Source of the DNA: Sipunculus nudus
Lineage: Eukaryota > Annelida > Sipuncula > Golfingiida > Sipunculidae
Length of the DNA: 64,000 bases
Direction of reading: 5' to 3'
NCBI GenBank assembly: GCA_026874595.1
Contig: CM049309.1
Coordinates: 40,811,079-40,875,078 of the forward strand
How positions within the stretch are numbered: the stretch's first letter is position 1; every line of letters begins with the position of its first letter. Positions 35,927 to 47,478 of the stretch are shown here, in pieces. Made by a program: the position numbers and the translations under genes. The notes below the pieces were generated by a model. That model saw only the letters and a program-made list of their open reading frames with translations, searched no databases and was not told the DNA's origin.

Positions 35927-38045
35927 TATAAAAGTTATGTCATTGTTTTGAAGTATCAGTCCCAAACATAGATTAAAATTACTGTTAATCATAAATTTAC
36001 CCACTGATCATACAGCTAGATGAATGAGTACAAAGATATGGGTGAAATATTATATTCCAATGAATTGAATACTGGCACCTGTCTGTCACATGATAACTAG
36101 CTGGACTTGAATAAAACCTTCTTCTCCTGCCAAAAATGAACATTCTGAAAAATAAGGTTTAATATAATCTTAAAATTATTATTCCCCTACCTCAGCAGAA
36201 ATGAAATTTTAGTCCTTATCAGTCCTTCCTGTCCACCTGTCTGTCCATCTGTAATATTTCACATGCGACATGCATCTCAAAAACCAGTACTGGTTTTTCA
36301 ATGGCACTGATGGCAGTCATGTCAGAGTATTAGTTTATCAGTCATATATTTTGGACTTGATTATCACCAAAAAGCAGAATCTTCTTTTCTTAGCTTTTCA
36401 AATGCTTATATAAAAAAAGCAATAACAAAAGAAATAAGTTTATTTTGCATTTGCTGAAATTTTACAAATATTAAGCTGAGCACCGGTAGCTTATTAATAC
36501 CTGTGTGAATTAACACAAAACTTACAAATTAGTTATTTCTATATGGTTGCATTCCTTTCAACCTAAAACCATGGAGATTTCCTATATCACATAAGTTTTT
36601 AGTGTGGAAACATGCTATATAATTTAATGAGGTTGCCTTAATGCTATACCCTTATCTATTATCACCATGTATAATCATGACATTAGTATGTTCTTACTTT
36701 TGATTTTGTTACACTTGCATTTTATATTTGTTTAAGATACTTTTGCATTATTTCTTTTGATTTTATTATATATGCATGTTATATATATTCTTTCTTAATA
36801 TTTGCATGTTAATTGTTTATATAGATCTATTGATTTTGTCACATTTGAAGTATATCTACCGTGAAGGGAGCATATGATTAAGTTTAAATTAGACTTAATG
36901 TCTTACAGAGAATGGAGAGTCTGTTTAGAGCTCTTGAATGAAGCAGGGCCTTGGCTGTGTTAATTATCATCATGTCTGCCCTGTCTTTTCTTAGGGACTA
37001 TTTTTTCTGAGAAAGATTGGTGTGAAATTGCAGCCGGCCTGTATGTTTCCACCCCAACACTGTGATTGGCAAGGACCCCATATCCAGGTTAGCTCCCGGC
37101 AGAGTTGTTATTACTCATATCGAGATTAGATGGTCCTATATTGTCATCATCGGCAGATGGTGTCGCTGGCTGTCAGATCTGGCCCATGATCAAAGTGAAC
37201 CTAACACTCCTTGTTTGATGCCAAGTCTCTGTAGATCTCCACACAGTCCTGTTCTACAGCCATGTACGCCATTCTTTGACAAGTTCCATGTATATCATTT
37301 ATTGAAGACAGTTCCCTCTGGTCACCAGACCCTATTTTGAAACAGTCCTCTGATCTACAACTTGATTACTACAGGACATGCATTTGGACAAGTTGTCCAT
37401 GCATATGATCATAAACTGATGATACATATATCATTTTGGTTTAATCTTTTTGCAGTGACATTACTAGGTCTCACTTCTGAGAAAGTGTCACAAAATATAA
37501 CTTTAAACACATGAAAGGCCATATTCATTTTATCGTTTTATGGTTGGAGTACTTTTTGGTGAAATAATCTCCAGCGCTGCATGCCATCTGATGGAGCGTA
37601 TTGAAATATTGGTGAGATTTGTTTATCTTTGAGCTGTTTCTTATGAAGTGTTATGACAAGCAGCTTATATCAAGCTGTGTCAGCCTTCTGCTTGTCTGGC
37701 CCAGTTTGTCATCTTATTGCTTATATTTGGCCTGACCCATATTTGGTTAATTTTATATCAAGGATTTTCCTTTTTGCGCAGTTGCTATGGCTCATATGTC
37801 CTTGTTTTATGATTTCATAGATCTTTCTCTCTCAGTTGTTGTTAAATACATGTATGTTTAAAATATGGGGCAAAGCCAATAGTCCAGAAATTGTTCTTTC
37901 TGTGAACTTGTGTTGTGAAGACATGCATTTTTAAAATGTAGGGCATGGCCTGGTTGTATATGACTGTTGAACAGAAGATCCCTGGTTTGAACTAAGTCTG
38001 TACCTCAAAGACAAAAGGAAACATCTAAAAAGATCCTCAAAATGA

Positions 38046-38097
38046 GGCCTTAACGTCTTAATAATAATAACTAATATTAATAATAATAATAATTTAT
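38046..38097 (+). repeat. (TAA)n microsatellite, imperfect
   Basis: A run of aat/taa triplets with two interruptions. Confidence 0.85.
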
Positions 38098-40940
38098 CTA
38101 GACGACACATATCTAAATGACAAGAATCTGCTCAAGGCTCTTAACAATACAACATATAAATGACAATCATGCACATTTTAAAAAGAAAACAATGTAAAAT
38201 ATATATTTAAAACCTAATCACAGAGTTAAGATTGATAAAATAATGCAATAAACACTGAGACATAGCATATTTCCTATAATTTAAATAATCAGTCAAAGTA
38301 TGCTTGCTTTAAATAGTGGGTCGTTAGTGCACTTCTAAATTAAGCAGCGGATTCGGTTTTTTATATTATTTGGTAAACTTTGCCAGAGTTGGGGCTCTGT
38401 ATATCTCTTACATTTTTTGAGAGTATACACAATTACATTCACCAAAATACCTGTGTATGATGTCATAGTGACAAACATAAGTATGGAGACATATTATGTT
38501 AAAACCAAAGTGTCGTCACAAGAATAATGACAGTTTATTCTATTCACACAATGGTAAAATGTGCCAAATCAATATCAACCCTTAAAAATTATTATTGTCA
38601 ATGAAACATGCAAAATGAATGTTTTAGTTGAACAATGGTTTTTGTAGATAAATCCTTAACACAAGCATTTCAGACTGTACTGTAATACCTCAAAATAATG
38701 ACAAATAACTTGACTTAAGTAAAGTGGTCACATTTTCAAGTTTGTCGTCTAAGCAAGGTATCATAAGTTATATAAAGAGCAAAAGGGAAGTGGGAACTTT
38801 AACAAGTGTTCATTATTTAGAGGTGGTCACTGAACTGGAGTGTTTGTAAGGTGAGGTTTTACTGCAGTAGCCTCTAAATACAAATCAGACATATTTGCCT
38901 TTTGTAATCCAGATAAAAAAAAGATTGTTATTTTATATTCATTAATTAAAAATTCCTGCTGTTTTTTTTATCATATACTTTTTATCTGATGTATTTAGTG
39001 CAAATGCAGTTTTGATTAATGTTAATCATGATGGAGAATGATACATAATGGATAAAGATAACTTTAAACCATCATATTCTAAAGCCAGGAATCAGAATAC
39101 TGCCTGACATTTCTGACTGCCATTAGCAATATAAGCAAAAAAACACAGCAGCAGTTTTATGTTATACAAAACCAGTGACCTTTCTATAATCTTTATGTTT
39201 CTGATTTAACATAAAGTCAGAGTCGATATCACTTCTTTGTGTTGTTCAACCAGCTTGCCTTGGCTACTTTCTCTCTATTCATTTCACTTTCTCTCTTGAA
39301 TCTGCTTTCAATCATTTTGATTAAAGATAAGTATAAAAAAGATCATTAGGATATTTAAAGTCTTGTGACAGAGTTGCTGGGATCATATTCATTGGTGACA
39401 TGCACCAAGGTATTCGGGTACAGCATTTTTGAGCATGTTTGATTGTTCTTGAATTTGGATACTTGAAATTTAAAAAAAAAAAATTAAATTATGGAAGCTG
39501 CAGTAATTACTAAATAGAGGCTATTCAGTAGAGTGCAAGTATTAAATACTTCAGCTGAACCTGAACATTCAGGAAGTTGGAAAATAAAAGAAAGCAAGGT
39601 TCTAAAAATATGTTAATTTTGACTTTAATCATAGAAAGGTAGTCAGAGAACACATGGCTACCTCTGCCAGGACCTTAATCAAACTTTGCTGTACTCTACA
39701 TAAATAAACATGTCATGTCTCACCTGTTCCAGAACAAAGGCACCCCCTTTACTAGTGATTGGCTCAAGCCCTTAGATCAAAAACATATCACAGAGACCTT
39801 AACTACCTGTACACACCTCTAGGTACTACACAAAATTTCATCAAAATCTTTCTATAACTGAAAGACAGGCCAGCCATGGTGAAAGCATAATACTCAGCCC
39901 CTTGACAGAGATATAATTATTTTTTATCTGTACTGGAGCTTGTTATAGATCATAATAAAATTTAATGTCTTATCCAGGCCAATCATCACAAAAAGTTTCA
40001 TGGATCCTGTCACAAATGACGGAATTAACAAAGAAGCAAATCCTGATGAAGACATAGCACTCCTTGCTGGGAGTAAATGGAATTAAACTATTGATCAGGG
40101 GTTGGAAAAAAAAAATTTTAATTTGTATGTCATAATTGATTACTCTACAAAATATTGGATGCTGGGATTATGTTACATAAAATAAGGCCACTCTCCAGCA
40201 GAGGAGAAATCTATTCTCCCTCTGCGTGCAGACTTTGCTGCTGGGAACATGATCGGTATTGACACACGTGTGTATCTTACTCTGTTGTGAATTTGCCTTG
40301 GCTTGGTTGGTGAGATGGTTATTTTCCTGTACATGATTTGTTCCTTGTTGTGAGAAATTCCCCACCAGGTCGACCAGATAATCTGTGGTCTGTAGTGAAC
40401 AGTGAGCCCCACTGGCCAGATCTTTTGACCTAAGAATAACATAAAGTGAGGGAAACTTGTCTGGCTGTCAGGGTCATGACCTCTGGCTGACCTTTGGTTA
40501 TCTGTTGTGGTTTCTGTGGCTAACTGAATTATTACTAGGTACTGGTTAAACACCCAACCATGTTCTACCTGTCAAACAAACTTCCCTCCTTGATACAGCC
40601 AGATAAAACCAGGCAATTACTCCACATGTATTAGCTTGGTATAGTGTTTTGGGAATGTTTCCTTCATTATCATTGTTAACTGTACCAGCTGAAGCATCTG
40701 CTTGTAGGTTATCAGTGGTTAATCAGTTCTAATATGATTAATAATTAATATTTTGTGAGCTTTAGGATATGGAGACTGTGTTTTATCTGTACTGTGTTGT
40801 CAATCCATAAAGCTTTTTGTCTTTCTGTATCTAGTATCAATTTTGTATATAACACAATTTTCATTTTCCATTATAACTGTGTTGCCGTGATATCGAGTCT
40901 TGTGTTACTCATCATGGCCTTGGTACCTCTTTGAAAATGC

Positions 40941-40987
40941 AGGTCATATTGACCTAGTTTGTATAAAAAATCGGGTCAATGTCACCT
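40941..40987 (+). promoter_or_regulatory. ERE-like palindrome pair 1
   Basis: AGGTCATATTGACCT (40941-40955) is a perfect inverted repeat of AGGTCA with 3-bp spacing, the oestrogen-receptor/IR3 consensus. GGGTCAATGTCACCT (40973-40987) is a second with one mismatch per half. The pair sits about 200 bp before the L27 exon and has the same layout as the pair at 41699-41746. Function is inference; it may be part of a short repeat. Confidence 0.5.
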
Positions 40988-41184
40988 GATTCTTTCAAAG
41001 TATTACTTTTCAGTTTATTTTTTTCTACCTCTGTTTGGAATTCTATAAATTTCATACAGTATGAAGGGTTCTTGGTATTAGGCTAGGGCTCAAGATTTTA
41101 ATTGATGAAAATTTTGCAGGAATCTTAATTTTCAAATCCTGTGCAGTGTGGCATCAATTAAGTTTTTGACTTTTTTTTTTACAG

Positions 41185-41438
41185 AGTGCCATCATGCCTT
41201 AGAGCTGCTGGAGAGACTGCAACAGAAGCTGGAGGAGACTGGGGACAGCAGCCATGACCAGGAACTGACCCAGCTCATCTGTATGCTGGACAGTCCACTT
41301 TTCTCTCAGCTTCTTAGCATCCAGGACTCTATCCAGCAGCTGAAGAGGGTGTCGCAGCAGCAGTCCCTGACCATCGATGACTTTGACATCACATCCAGCG
41401 GAGAAGTCATCTTTGCCAATGGAATTAATCAGTCCCAG
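41185..41438 (+). CDS. MPDZ: MPDZ/PATJ-like scaffold, exon encoding the L27 domain
   Basis: This exon completes residue 7 and encodes residues 8-91. Its acceptor is a T10 tract plus acag ending at 41184; its donor is CAG|GTAATT at 41438/41439. Residues 8-60 or so (ECHHALELLERLQQKL through SPLFSQLLSIQDSIQQLK) are a clear L27 domain, a helical module that heterodimerises. In MPDZ and PATJ the N-terminal L27 binds PALS1/MPP5, linking the scaffold to the Crumbs apical-polarity complex at cell junctions. The SPLF plus L-Q-x-S-x-x-Q-L pattern is close to what I remember of human MPDZ and PATJ. The following segment SLTIDDFDITSSGEVIFANG recalls the post-L27 region of insect Patj. The intron phases are 1 on the 5' side and 0 on the 3' side, so skipping this exon would shift the frame. 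An alternative acceptor two bases on gives an early stop. Identity as MPDZ/PATJ family is strong; choosing between the two paralogues is not meaningful in an invertebrate. Confidence 0.93.
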
Positions 41439-41698
41439 GTAATTGAAGTCTTTAATATTTCATATGTTTTAACCATGTTGCCAGCAGCTCCATCTACACA
41501 GAACTCAAAATATCATAAGCTCAGGTAGATGTATTTGTCAGCCTGCCATATTAGAATTTCAGAATTTCATATCAGAATTTTGTTTCTGTTAAAAACAACC
41601 ACTGTGAACAGTTGGTGGAATTAAAATTTTGTTACAGCTATTACCTTATGATTTATATAAACACAGAAAATACATCATATACAGCTGAGCTAAAATAT

Positions 41699-41746
41699 AG
41701 GTCACTGTGATCTGGTTATTTGGTAAAATTTAGGTCACAGTGACCT
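41699..41746 (+). promoter_or_regulatory. ERE-like palindrome pair 2
   Basis: AGGTCACAGTGACCT (41732-41746) is a perfect IR3 and equals the classic vertebrate vitellogenin oestrogen response element. AGGTCACTGTGATCT (41699-41713) has one mismatch. Both are followed by ggttat. The pair lies about 260 bp after the L27 exon. Confidence 0.5.
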
Positions 41747-42363
41747 GGTTATGAGAATATTTTATGAAATTCAAGTTACCTGCTGAACTACAGAATCCCA
41801 GAAATATGTTACTTAACTCATTGTTTAGTAAAAGCATCAGTTTATATCTCTACTAAATGCAGTTTAAAATTTTATTATGAAACAACTTATTTTTTCCATC
41901 AATATGTCATATTAAGATGGTTTTTGTATCTAGGCACAGTGGTGTGCTACATTAGTCACCTGTGTGAATTAGATTTACTGGATTTCTCCACTGAGTTAAA
42001 CACAGAGAATTTTTGGAGCACCCATCACTTACAGGTGATGGACCTTTCTTCTTCCCAGTCTTCATGGCAGTTAAAAAAGTAAATGGCACCATAAAAGCAA
42101 TTAACTTGCATATTCAGCCTGCCATATTAAATGTAGCAGGTTCCCCATTGATATTTCACAATGGATTACTGTACACATCTGCGGATAAGCCTAAGCTCAT
42201 AAACCATCAGTCACAGCCTTTGAAAGGCCACACTTTGCAATAAAGCAGCTCTTACTGGGAAACCTGGGCTGAGCTGCCTTAAATTCAATTTTAGCACAAA
42301 TGGCCATGTGTCGTTTCTTGCGCACAGTTTCAGACGGCATATCGGTCTTAAATTGAATTCTTT

Positions 42364-42375
42364 GCTGACGTCAGC
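42364..42375. promoter_or_regulatory. CRE-type palindrome GCTGACGTCAGC
   Basis: A perfect 12-bp palindrome containing TGACGTCA, the CREB/ATF consensus. It lies in a more GC-balanced patch of intron 2. Function unproven. Confidence 0.35.
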
Positions 42376-43936
42376 GATGGCCTCCCAAAGTGAAAACCAT
42401 GAAAATTGATTGTCATTTCTTCCAAATTGGCAACAAAATTGTAGCAGGCCGTTGAAATAATTCACTGGAAGCACTTTGTGGTTTCGTGTCCATGGTTTTC
42501 ATTGTCGTCTGTCATTGCCCGTTTATAACCCTCAGGTGGACTTCAGCTTCCTTATTAAGTGATGCAACTTCAGACTCTTGCTCTTACCACTTGGTTAGAT
42601 TCATTAAGAGCCTTTATGATATTTGTTACTTGTTTTTATTGTCCTCTATTCATCTGATAGGTGATAATCAGCTAAATCAGGTTCCAATTAGCCAAATATT
42701 GAATCCTTAAGGCTGAATGCTCTGATAATGACTTGTCCAGAAAAGCATTATGGTGTTTCATCAGGCCAATTTTAAAGAAAAATGTTTCCTAGTAACATCT
42801 TTATTTTCACATAGTTTATTAAATGTTTTGTTAATTGGCTTTAGTTCTTATATATCATAAAAAAATTTTTGTTGCTTTACATACTGTCTAAAGATATAAT
42901 AAAACATGATAATATGTCATTTCTCTAACACTAAATTGTGTTTAATACTTTGAACCATTCTTTTTTTCTAAAACTTTATATCATATAGTCATCACACACT
43001 GCCTCTGGTCATTAAGATACTCTGTATCTGCTACTCATCAAGTGCTTTTCCCTATATGCGTTTTGCAGCATGGCAAATGCATATAAGTCCGGCCCAAATG
43101 AAGTCACATGAGGGGTTTCCCTGTACCCGTGCTATCCTCGTGTCTTTGAGTCCATTCACATGTGTCAGGAAGGCATGCTATTGCCCAGTGGCAACCGCAT
43201 ACAAAACCCATATATGCAAAAGGATTCAAGTTGGCAGTGCGGCAATCTGACACCTACTAAAAAGCGGCCAGTGTTGGTTATAGTTATTGTGTAAATTCCC
43301 TATCATACCAAAGCAAAGCCAAAGCATACCTGCTAAAAGTTGAACTAAAGAAATTATTTCAGTGCAGAAGGAGTTCATAAATGGTTTCTGATCTTAAACA
43401 TAATGAAGTTATGTTTAAAAAAAGACATTATGATAAAAGTAAGCCAGTGAACACTACAGGTTTTGAGAACCAGCAAAATTAATATTTATTACAATAACCA
43501 AGCCTATTTTTTTGTGGAGTGCTATCTTTGTATCTGTTGTATCATCAATTGGACTTTGAAATAAAGTATATATTTAATGTCATCTAATGTCCATCTGTCT
43601 GACTTGTCACCTTTTCAGCAAAATAGAACAAAACATGACAGTGTAGGTTTTTGTGAACTATACTGTTTTACCTTATTTGTTCTATATGTGAGGAGTTCAT
43701 AATAAAATCTTCCAGAAATTCTCTCTCCCTGATATGACAGTGATCTAGCATAACAGATTGTTTGCTAGATTATTGTTTCATTTAGAAATTATCACCATGA
43801 AAAGTTAAACAAATCTTGCCTTTGTAAAATATGGCAAATATTTTTAGGTTTGATTAGATGGATAGGCCATTTTGTATGATCCATGTGAGTTCTGTTTTCC
43901 CTAAAACAGTTTAGATTAATCAGCAGTTTATTCTGG

Positions 43937-44110
43937 GGCCTGGACAGTCAAGTGGTAGTGAGTTGGGCTCTCTCTGCTGGTGACCCAGGTTTGATTCCCG
44001 GCTTGGCTATAAGATTGTTGAGGTGACCATCCCAGGTTGTGGTTTTCTCTGGATCCTCCAGATTCATCAGCCTCTAGAGACTACTGAACACCACCATCAG
44101 TGCTGGCATA
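43937..44110 (+). mobile_element. tRNA-derived SINE of a second type
   Basis: The head reads ggcctggacagtcaagtggt, then agtgag (A-box region) and ggtttgattcccgg (B-box region). It is followed by gttgaggtgaccatcccagg and tgtggttttctctggatcct. The latter resembles a body segment shared by several invertebrate SINEs. It differs from the family at 3500 and 33073. Confidence 0.7.
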
Positions 44111-44400
44111 AGTTGTTGAAAATATTTGAAAACTATTTTCTGTCCCAAAACCCTTTTCTGCATATTTTAAGAATATTCTTTAAAAATGCTGTTTGGCCAA
44201 AAGCAGATATGCAGATATTGCGCCAGTTTAATGAAATATAATAATATATCATGTAAAAATTAAGTGTTTACTTTGCGACTCTTTTGTGTTATTTATGCTG
44301 ATGAACTGTTGGTGGCGTCTTCCCGGTACTGCTAGACGGTACTTTCCTCAATGGTACACTTTCTGTGTCTGTGGCCGTGTGTGGTGTTTGTTAGACAACA

Positions 44401-44690
44401 GTGACGTCATAAAGACGTCACAATGATCATTTGCACTTCACCTTCAATTGACTAACATCATCAGTTTGCCTGGCTTGTTTGTTATAAGTTCTCCGGCAAT
44501 AAAAAGTTGTAAATGCTGTAGCCTGTTTTTCATGTTTTGGATTATTTGTCCTGTACAAAGCAAGGTAAGGCCTTGATTATTAAGCAGGCAGACAGCGGAA
44601 TAGATCCTGCAACCTTTGGATCAGAAAGGTTTACGCTGCTTCACTTGTATGAAATATTATTAAAAAAACATGCAGACATGTGATGGGATG
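44401..44690 (+). repeat. CRE-containing dispersed repeat, copy 1
   Basis: It opens with gtgacgtcataaagacgtca. Landmarks attgactaacatcatca, ttggattatttgtcctgtac, aaggtaaggcc, tcctgcaacct and aacatgcagacatg are matched in the same order at 55800-56080. It ends about 180 bp before the PDZ1 exon. Confidence 0.65.
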
Positions 44691-44870
44691 GACTTTACAT
44701 GTAAAATAAATTTATATTTTTTATTCATGCATATACTTAAATGCTTCTGAAGGACATAATATACATGAACATATTATAATTTAATTAATCTGACTTTATA
44801 TAAATGTTTCCTGTAGGACCATTAATCCTCAAGAATTTTTATATATTTTGTTTTTTTCACTCTCTGCCAG

Positions 44871-45130
44871 GCTAGCATGGACTCCGGAGGTAACTATGAC
44901 TGGGATGGAGGTGGAGAAGACAGGAGGCCCCCATTTTCTACAAACACCTACAACATTGAGTTTCAGCGATCACTGGAGTCTGTAGCCCAGGGACGAGAGG
45001 TAGAGACCATCCAGTTGGACAAATCTGAAAACCCCAGTCTGGGTTTCAGTGTTGTGGGCCTCAAGAGCCAGAATCGGGGAGAACTGGGCATCTTTATACA
45101 AGACATTCAGCCCAATGGATTGGCGGCAAG
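44871..45130 (+). CDS. MPDZ: MPDZ/PATJ-like scaffold, exon encoding linker and first half of PDZ1
   Basis: The acceptor is a T/C-rich tract ending tctctgccag at 44870; the donor is AAG|GTAAGT at 45130/45131. The exon enters in phase 0 directly after the L27 exon and encodes residues 92-177 plus two bases of the next codon. Residues 92-115 are an acidic, Gly-rich linker. From about residue 120 comes FQRSLESVAQGREVETIQL, followed by the PDZ peptide-binding loop SLGF (about 147-150), SVVGLKSQNRGELGIFIQ and DIQPNGLAA. This matches the start of PDZ1 of MPDZ, including RGELGIF. PDZ modules bind C-terminal tails of junctional and membrane proteins; the full protein would be expected to carry many. 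The domain stops where the family usually continues with a D-G-R-L segment, and that next exon was not found in the window. If intron 3 were retained, the donor itself would supply an in-frame TAA at 45132. Confidence 0.94.
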
Positions 45131-45292
45131 GTAAGTCACGTGACAAAATCAAGGAGAAATGCATGATGGGATTGATGAAAGTCCCATGAGAAGAATATAA
45201 GATGTCAAAAGTTAGCACAGTATTATTTTTATTATTTAATAACATTCATCTGGACTTTTGATGGTGTGACATCAACAACACAAAATCTCATA

Positions 45293-45724
45293 CAGGGCTC
45301 AACATTAATGGTTACAGACTTGCCCGAGGCAAGTAAAAGTTCCAGAAAATCATGGTAGGGTAACCAAAAGTCTGCCCCTACTCGCCCAAACAGGTAGTGG
45401 ATCCAACAAAATTTTTCTCCCTAAGGCTTGAATCTGAAGTGATCTCTTTCTTGGAGAAATGAAATCATATTGATAATACCACTTTACCTGAAATTATCTG
45501 TACATTTATCCGTACATATAGTTAATACTAATTAAAAATATAATTATAAATGTTTGAACATGATTGCTGTCTAACATGCAATAAAACAAGCTACACAATC
45601 ATGTTAAACACACACTCCGTGTTCCCAGCTGCATTTTCTGACTTGAGAAAGGCAAGAAAAATGTCATGTCGGGCAAGTTAAGCTAAATTTTACTTGCCCA
45701 ATCAAAAGTCAAAGTTGAGCCCTG
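45293..45724. mobile_element. hAT-like MITE, 432 bp, TIR CAGGGCTCAAC
   Basis: Perfect 11-bp inverted ends CAGGGCTCAAC and GTTGAGCCCTG. TCATA lies directly outside both ends, a 5-bp direct repeat and likely target duplication. Inner flanks also pair (acttgcccgaggcaagtaaa against ttttacttgcccaatc). CAGGG ends are typical of hAT elements; the usual 8-bp duplication is not seen. No protein is encoded. Confidence 0.8.
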
Positions 45725-47079
45725 TCATAGAATGGGTATTTCAGAACAAGGCAGATCAGCAGATGTTTTATAGGTATATGTATTGCCAATCTTCTTATGA
45801 GCAGACCAGATTCTGCAATAAGCTGAATCTACAAATCCAGGTATTCAGTTCAACTATGTTTACTGAAAGTAAGTTTCTCCCAAGTGCTGGCTAACATTTC
45901 TTAAAAAGGTCCATCTTTTTAATATGATTAATTCAGGGAAGCATACATATTATGAAGGTAAATTCTAAAAGTTGGCAACTGGTTTCTGTAAACCAGCATA
46001 CCAAAATAAATTGTGAAAACTCCCCAATGTAGTGTTTTATGACACATTGTCATAGGTTTTGAAAAATAAATTGACTATTATGTATACATTATAGTGAGAT
46101 ACAAGTCTGAGTAGATATAAGTAGCAGAGGAGCTGTAAATAAATTAAAAAGCAAATTTAAATGAGAACTTAATTGGACTGACATTCCTGACAGTTCAGAC
46201 CTGGTTATTTCACAAAGATACATCCATTTTTGGGAAAAAAAGTTGTGTTATTGACTTGGGTTTGTAGTAACTGTAGCCATTCATCTCAGTTCCTTATTAT
46301 TAGGACAGAAGAAACAGACATTGCCAGTGATGAACGATCAACATAATCAGAACCGTCAGAATGTTTTTGTCATGGAAATGTATTCATTCACTCTCCCTGT
46401 AATGTGTGTAGGTATTGACACTGTCTGAAGAGGCGTGAGCTTACACAGGTGTCCCGGTTATTAAACATGAATGAAAATCAGGACCAGCTTCTAATGGTCC
46501 CTCGTACCACTCCACTTATGACTGGAGACCTTCCACTAAGGTCCCTGAGCTGGGTCAGTGCTTTATCTTATGGTTCTAGTAGGGCTTGTTCTGGGGCGAC
46601 TATGACATATTGATCAGATGCTTTCACATTTTATTGATATGTCTTGCTGAAGGGTGCTGGAGCAGGGTGAGAGAAGGCTGTATTTAGTACAAGGGTGTAT
46701 CAGCCTTGCTACAAGAACAGGAAGGAATGCAGCATACTCTGTCTGCAGACTAACAGACTGAAGAGTGCTTGGTTTAGGTGGTGAAGTTTGACTAATTTAA
46801 GCCATTTCTCTGATGGGCTTCAGATGGCTCAAAGCAGATCTACAACACTTAAAGTGTCTGAAAGCCTTTAAGAATTCTGTTCCATTACAATGTAACACCC
46901 ACACAGAATTAATTATTTTTAATTTCACATTTCCTGGATCAGTTAAGTAAACATATTATTTGGGCCCCCTTCAGAAGCAGTGCCCTATAGTGATCACCAT
47001 GTCAGTCTGTCCATCCCTCCTTGTGTCTTCCGTACTTCCATCTGTCTGTCAGTGGCGCTTTCTTTCGAGTGCGATATCC

Positions 47080-47395
47080 AACAAGAACATGCTTGATCTT
47101 TCTCAAATTCACAGTGATGATTGGTACCTATGATGGCTCCAGACCTATTGAATTACAGACCTGTCGGAATTCTAATATGGCCACCAGATCACAATTGATG
47201 ATTTTCTTTTGCACATGGTTTATCAACAAGAATATGCTTGATCTTTCTCATATACACTGTAATGATTGGTACCTATAAGGACTCCACCTTATTGAATTAC
47301 AGGTGTGTCAGAATTCCAATATGGCCACCAGAGCACAATTGGTGAATTTCTTTTACTCGCAATATCTCAACAAGAAAATTCAGTTCAAATATTGG
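47080..47395 (+). repeat. Tandem repeat, about 144-bp unit, 2.2 copies
   Basis: caacaagaa begins units at 47080, 47223 and 47368. Units share tgcttgatctttctca, atgattggtacctat, cctattgaattacag and aatatggccaccaga. Confidence 0.88.
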
Positions 47396-47444
47396 TTATA
47401 AGAACTTATAACGATGCCCAAGTCTTACCCAGAATCACACGTAA

Positions 47445-47478
47445 GGCCATCCTTAAAAATTTCTGTGTTGGGGCTAAC
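47445..47478 (+). repeat. Short dispersed motif, copy 1 (inverted partner at 51283-51316)
   Basis: ggccatccttaaaaatttct followed by gtgttggggctaac recurs as its reverse complement at 51283-51316 with one or two changes. Probably the end of a dispersed element. Confidence 0.65.

Larger units (their letters stand above)
27200..41184 (+). other. Intron 1 of the MPDZ-like gene (13,985 bp)
   Basis: GT at 27200 and AG at 41183-41184 bound it. It holds a foldback transposon (28267-29141), a 44-bp minisatellite (29185-29510), a dispersed repeat (30735-30965), a tRNA-SINE (33073-33320), a MITE (35556-35926), a short (TAA)n run (38046-38097) and an ERE-like pair (40941-40987). The stretches 27200-28258, 31000-33070, 33330-35550, 35930-38040 and 38100-40940 show no exon, RNA gene or repeat that I can recognise. 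Open frames within them (for example 37062-37340 and 40173-40553) carry no known domain. Confidence 0.85.
41439..44870 (+). other. Intron 2 of the MPDZ-like gene (3,432 bp)
   Basis: Bounded by GTAATT at 41439 and a canonical acceptor at 44870, between two phase-0 junctions. It contains the second ERE-like pair (41699-41746), a perfect 12-bp CRE-type palindrome (42364-42375), a tRNA-SINE (43937-44100) and one copy of a CRE-containing repeat (44401-44690). The remainder, 41750-43930, is AT-rich apart from a more GC-balanced patch at about 42000-42550. No coding exon is recognisable there. Confidence 0.88.

Noticed and set aside
37062-37340. 92-codon + strand open frame
   Set aside because: No domain and no convincing acceptor or donor; probably chance within a GC-balanced intron patch.
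40173-40553. 126-codon minus-strand open frame upstream of the L27 exon
   Set aside because: No domain, biased composition, and no splice sites matching the gene.
45800-45840. gaccagattctgcaa, which could translate as DQILQ, as the missing PDZ1 half
   Set aside because: A stop follows at once in that frame, no D-G-R-L precedes it and no acceptor is in phase.
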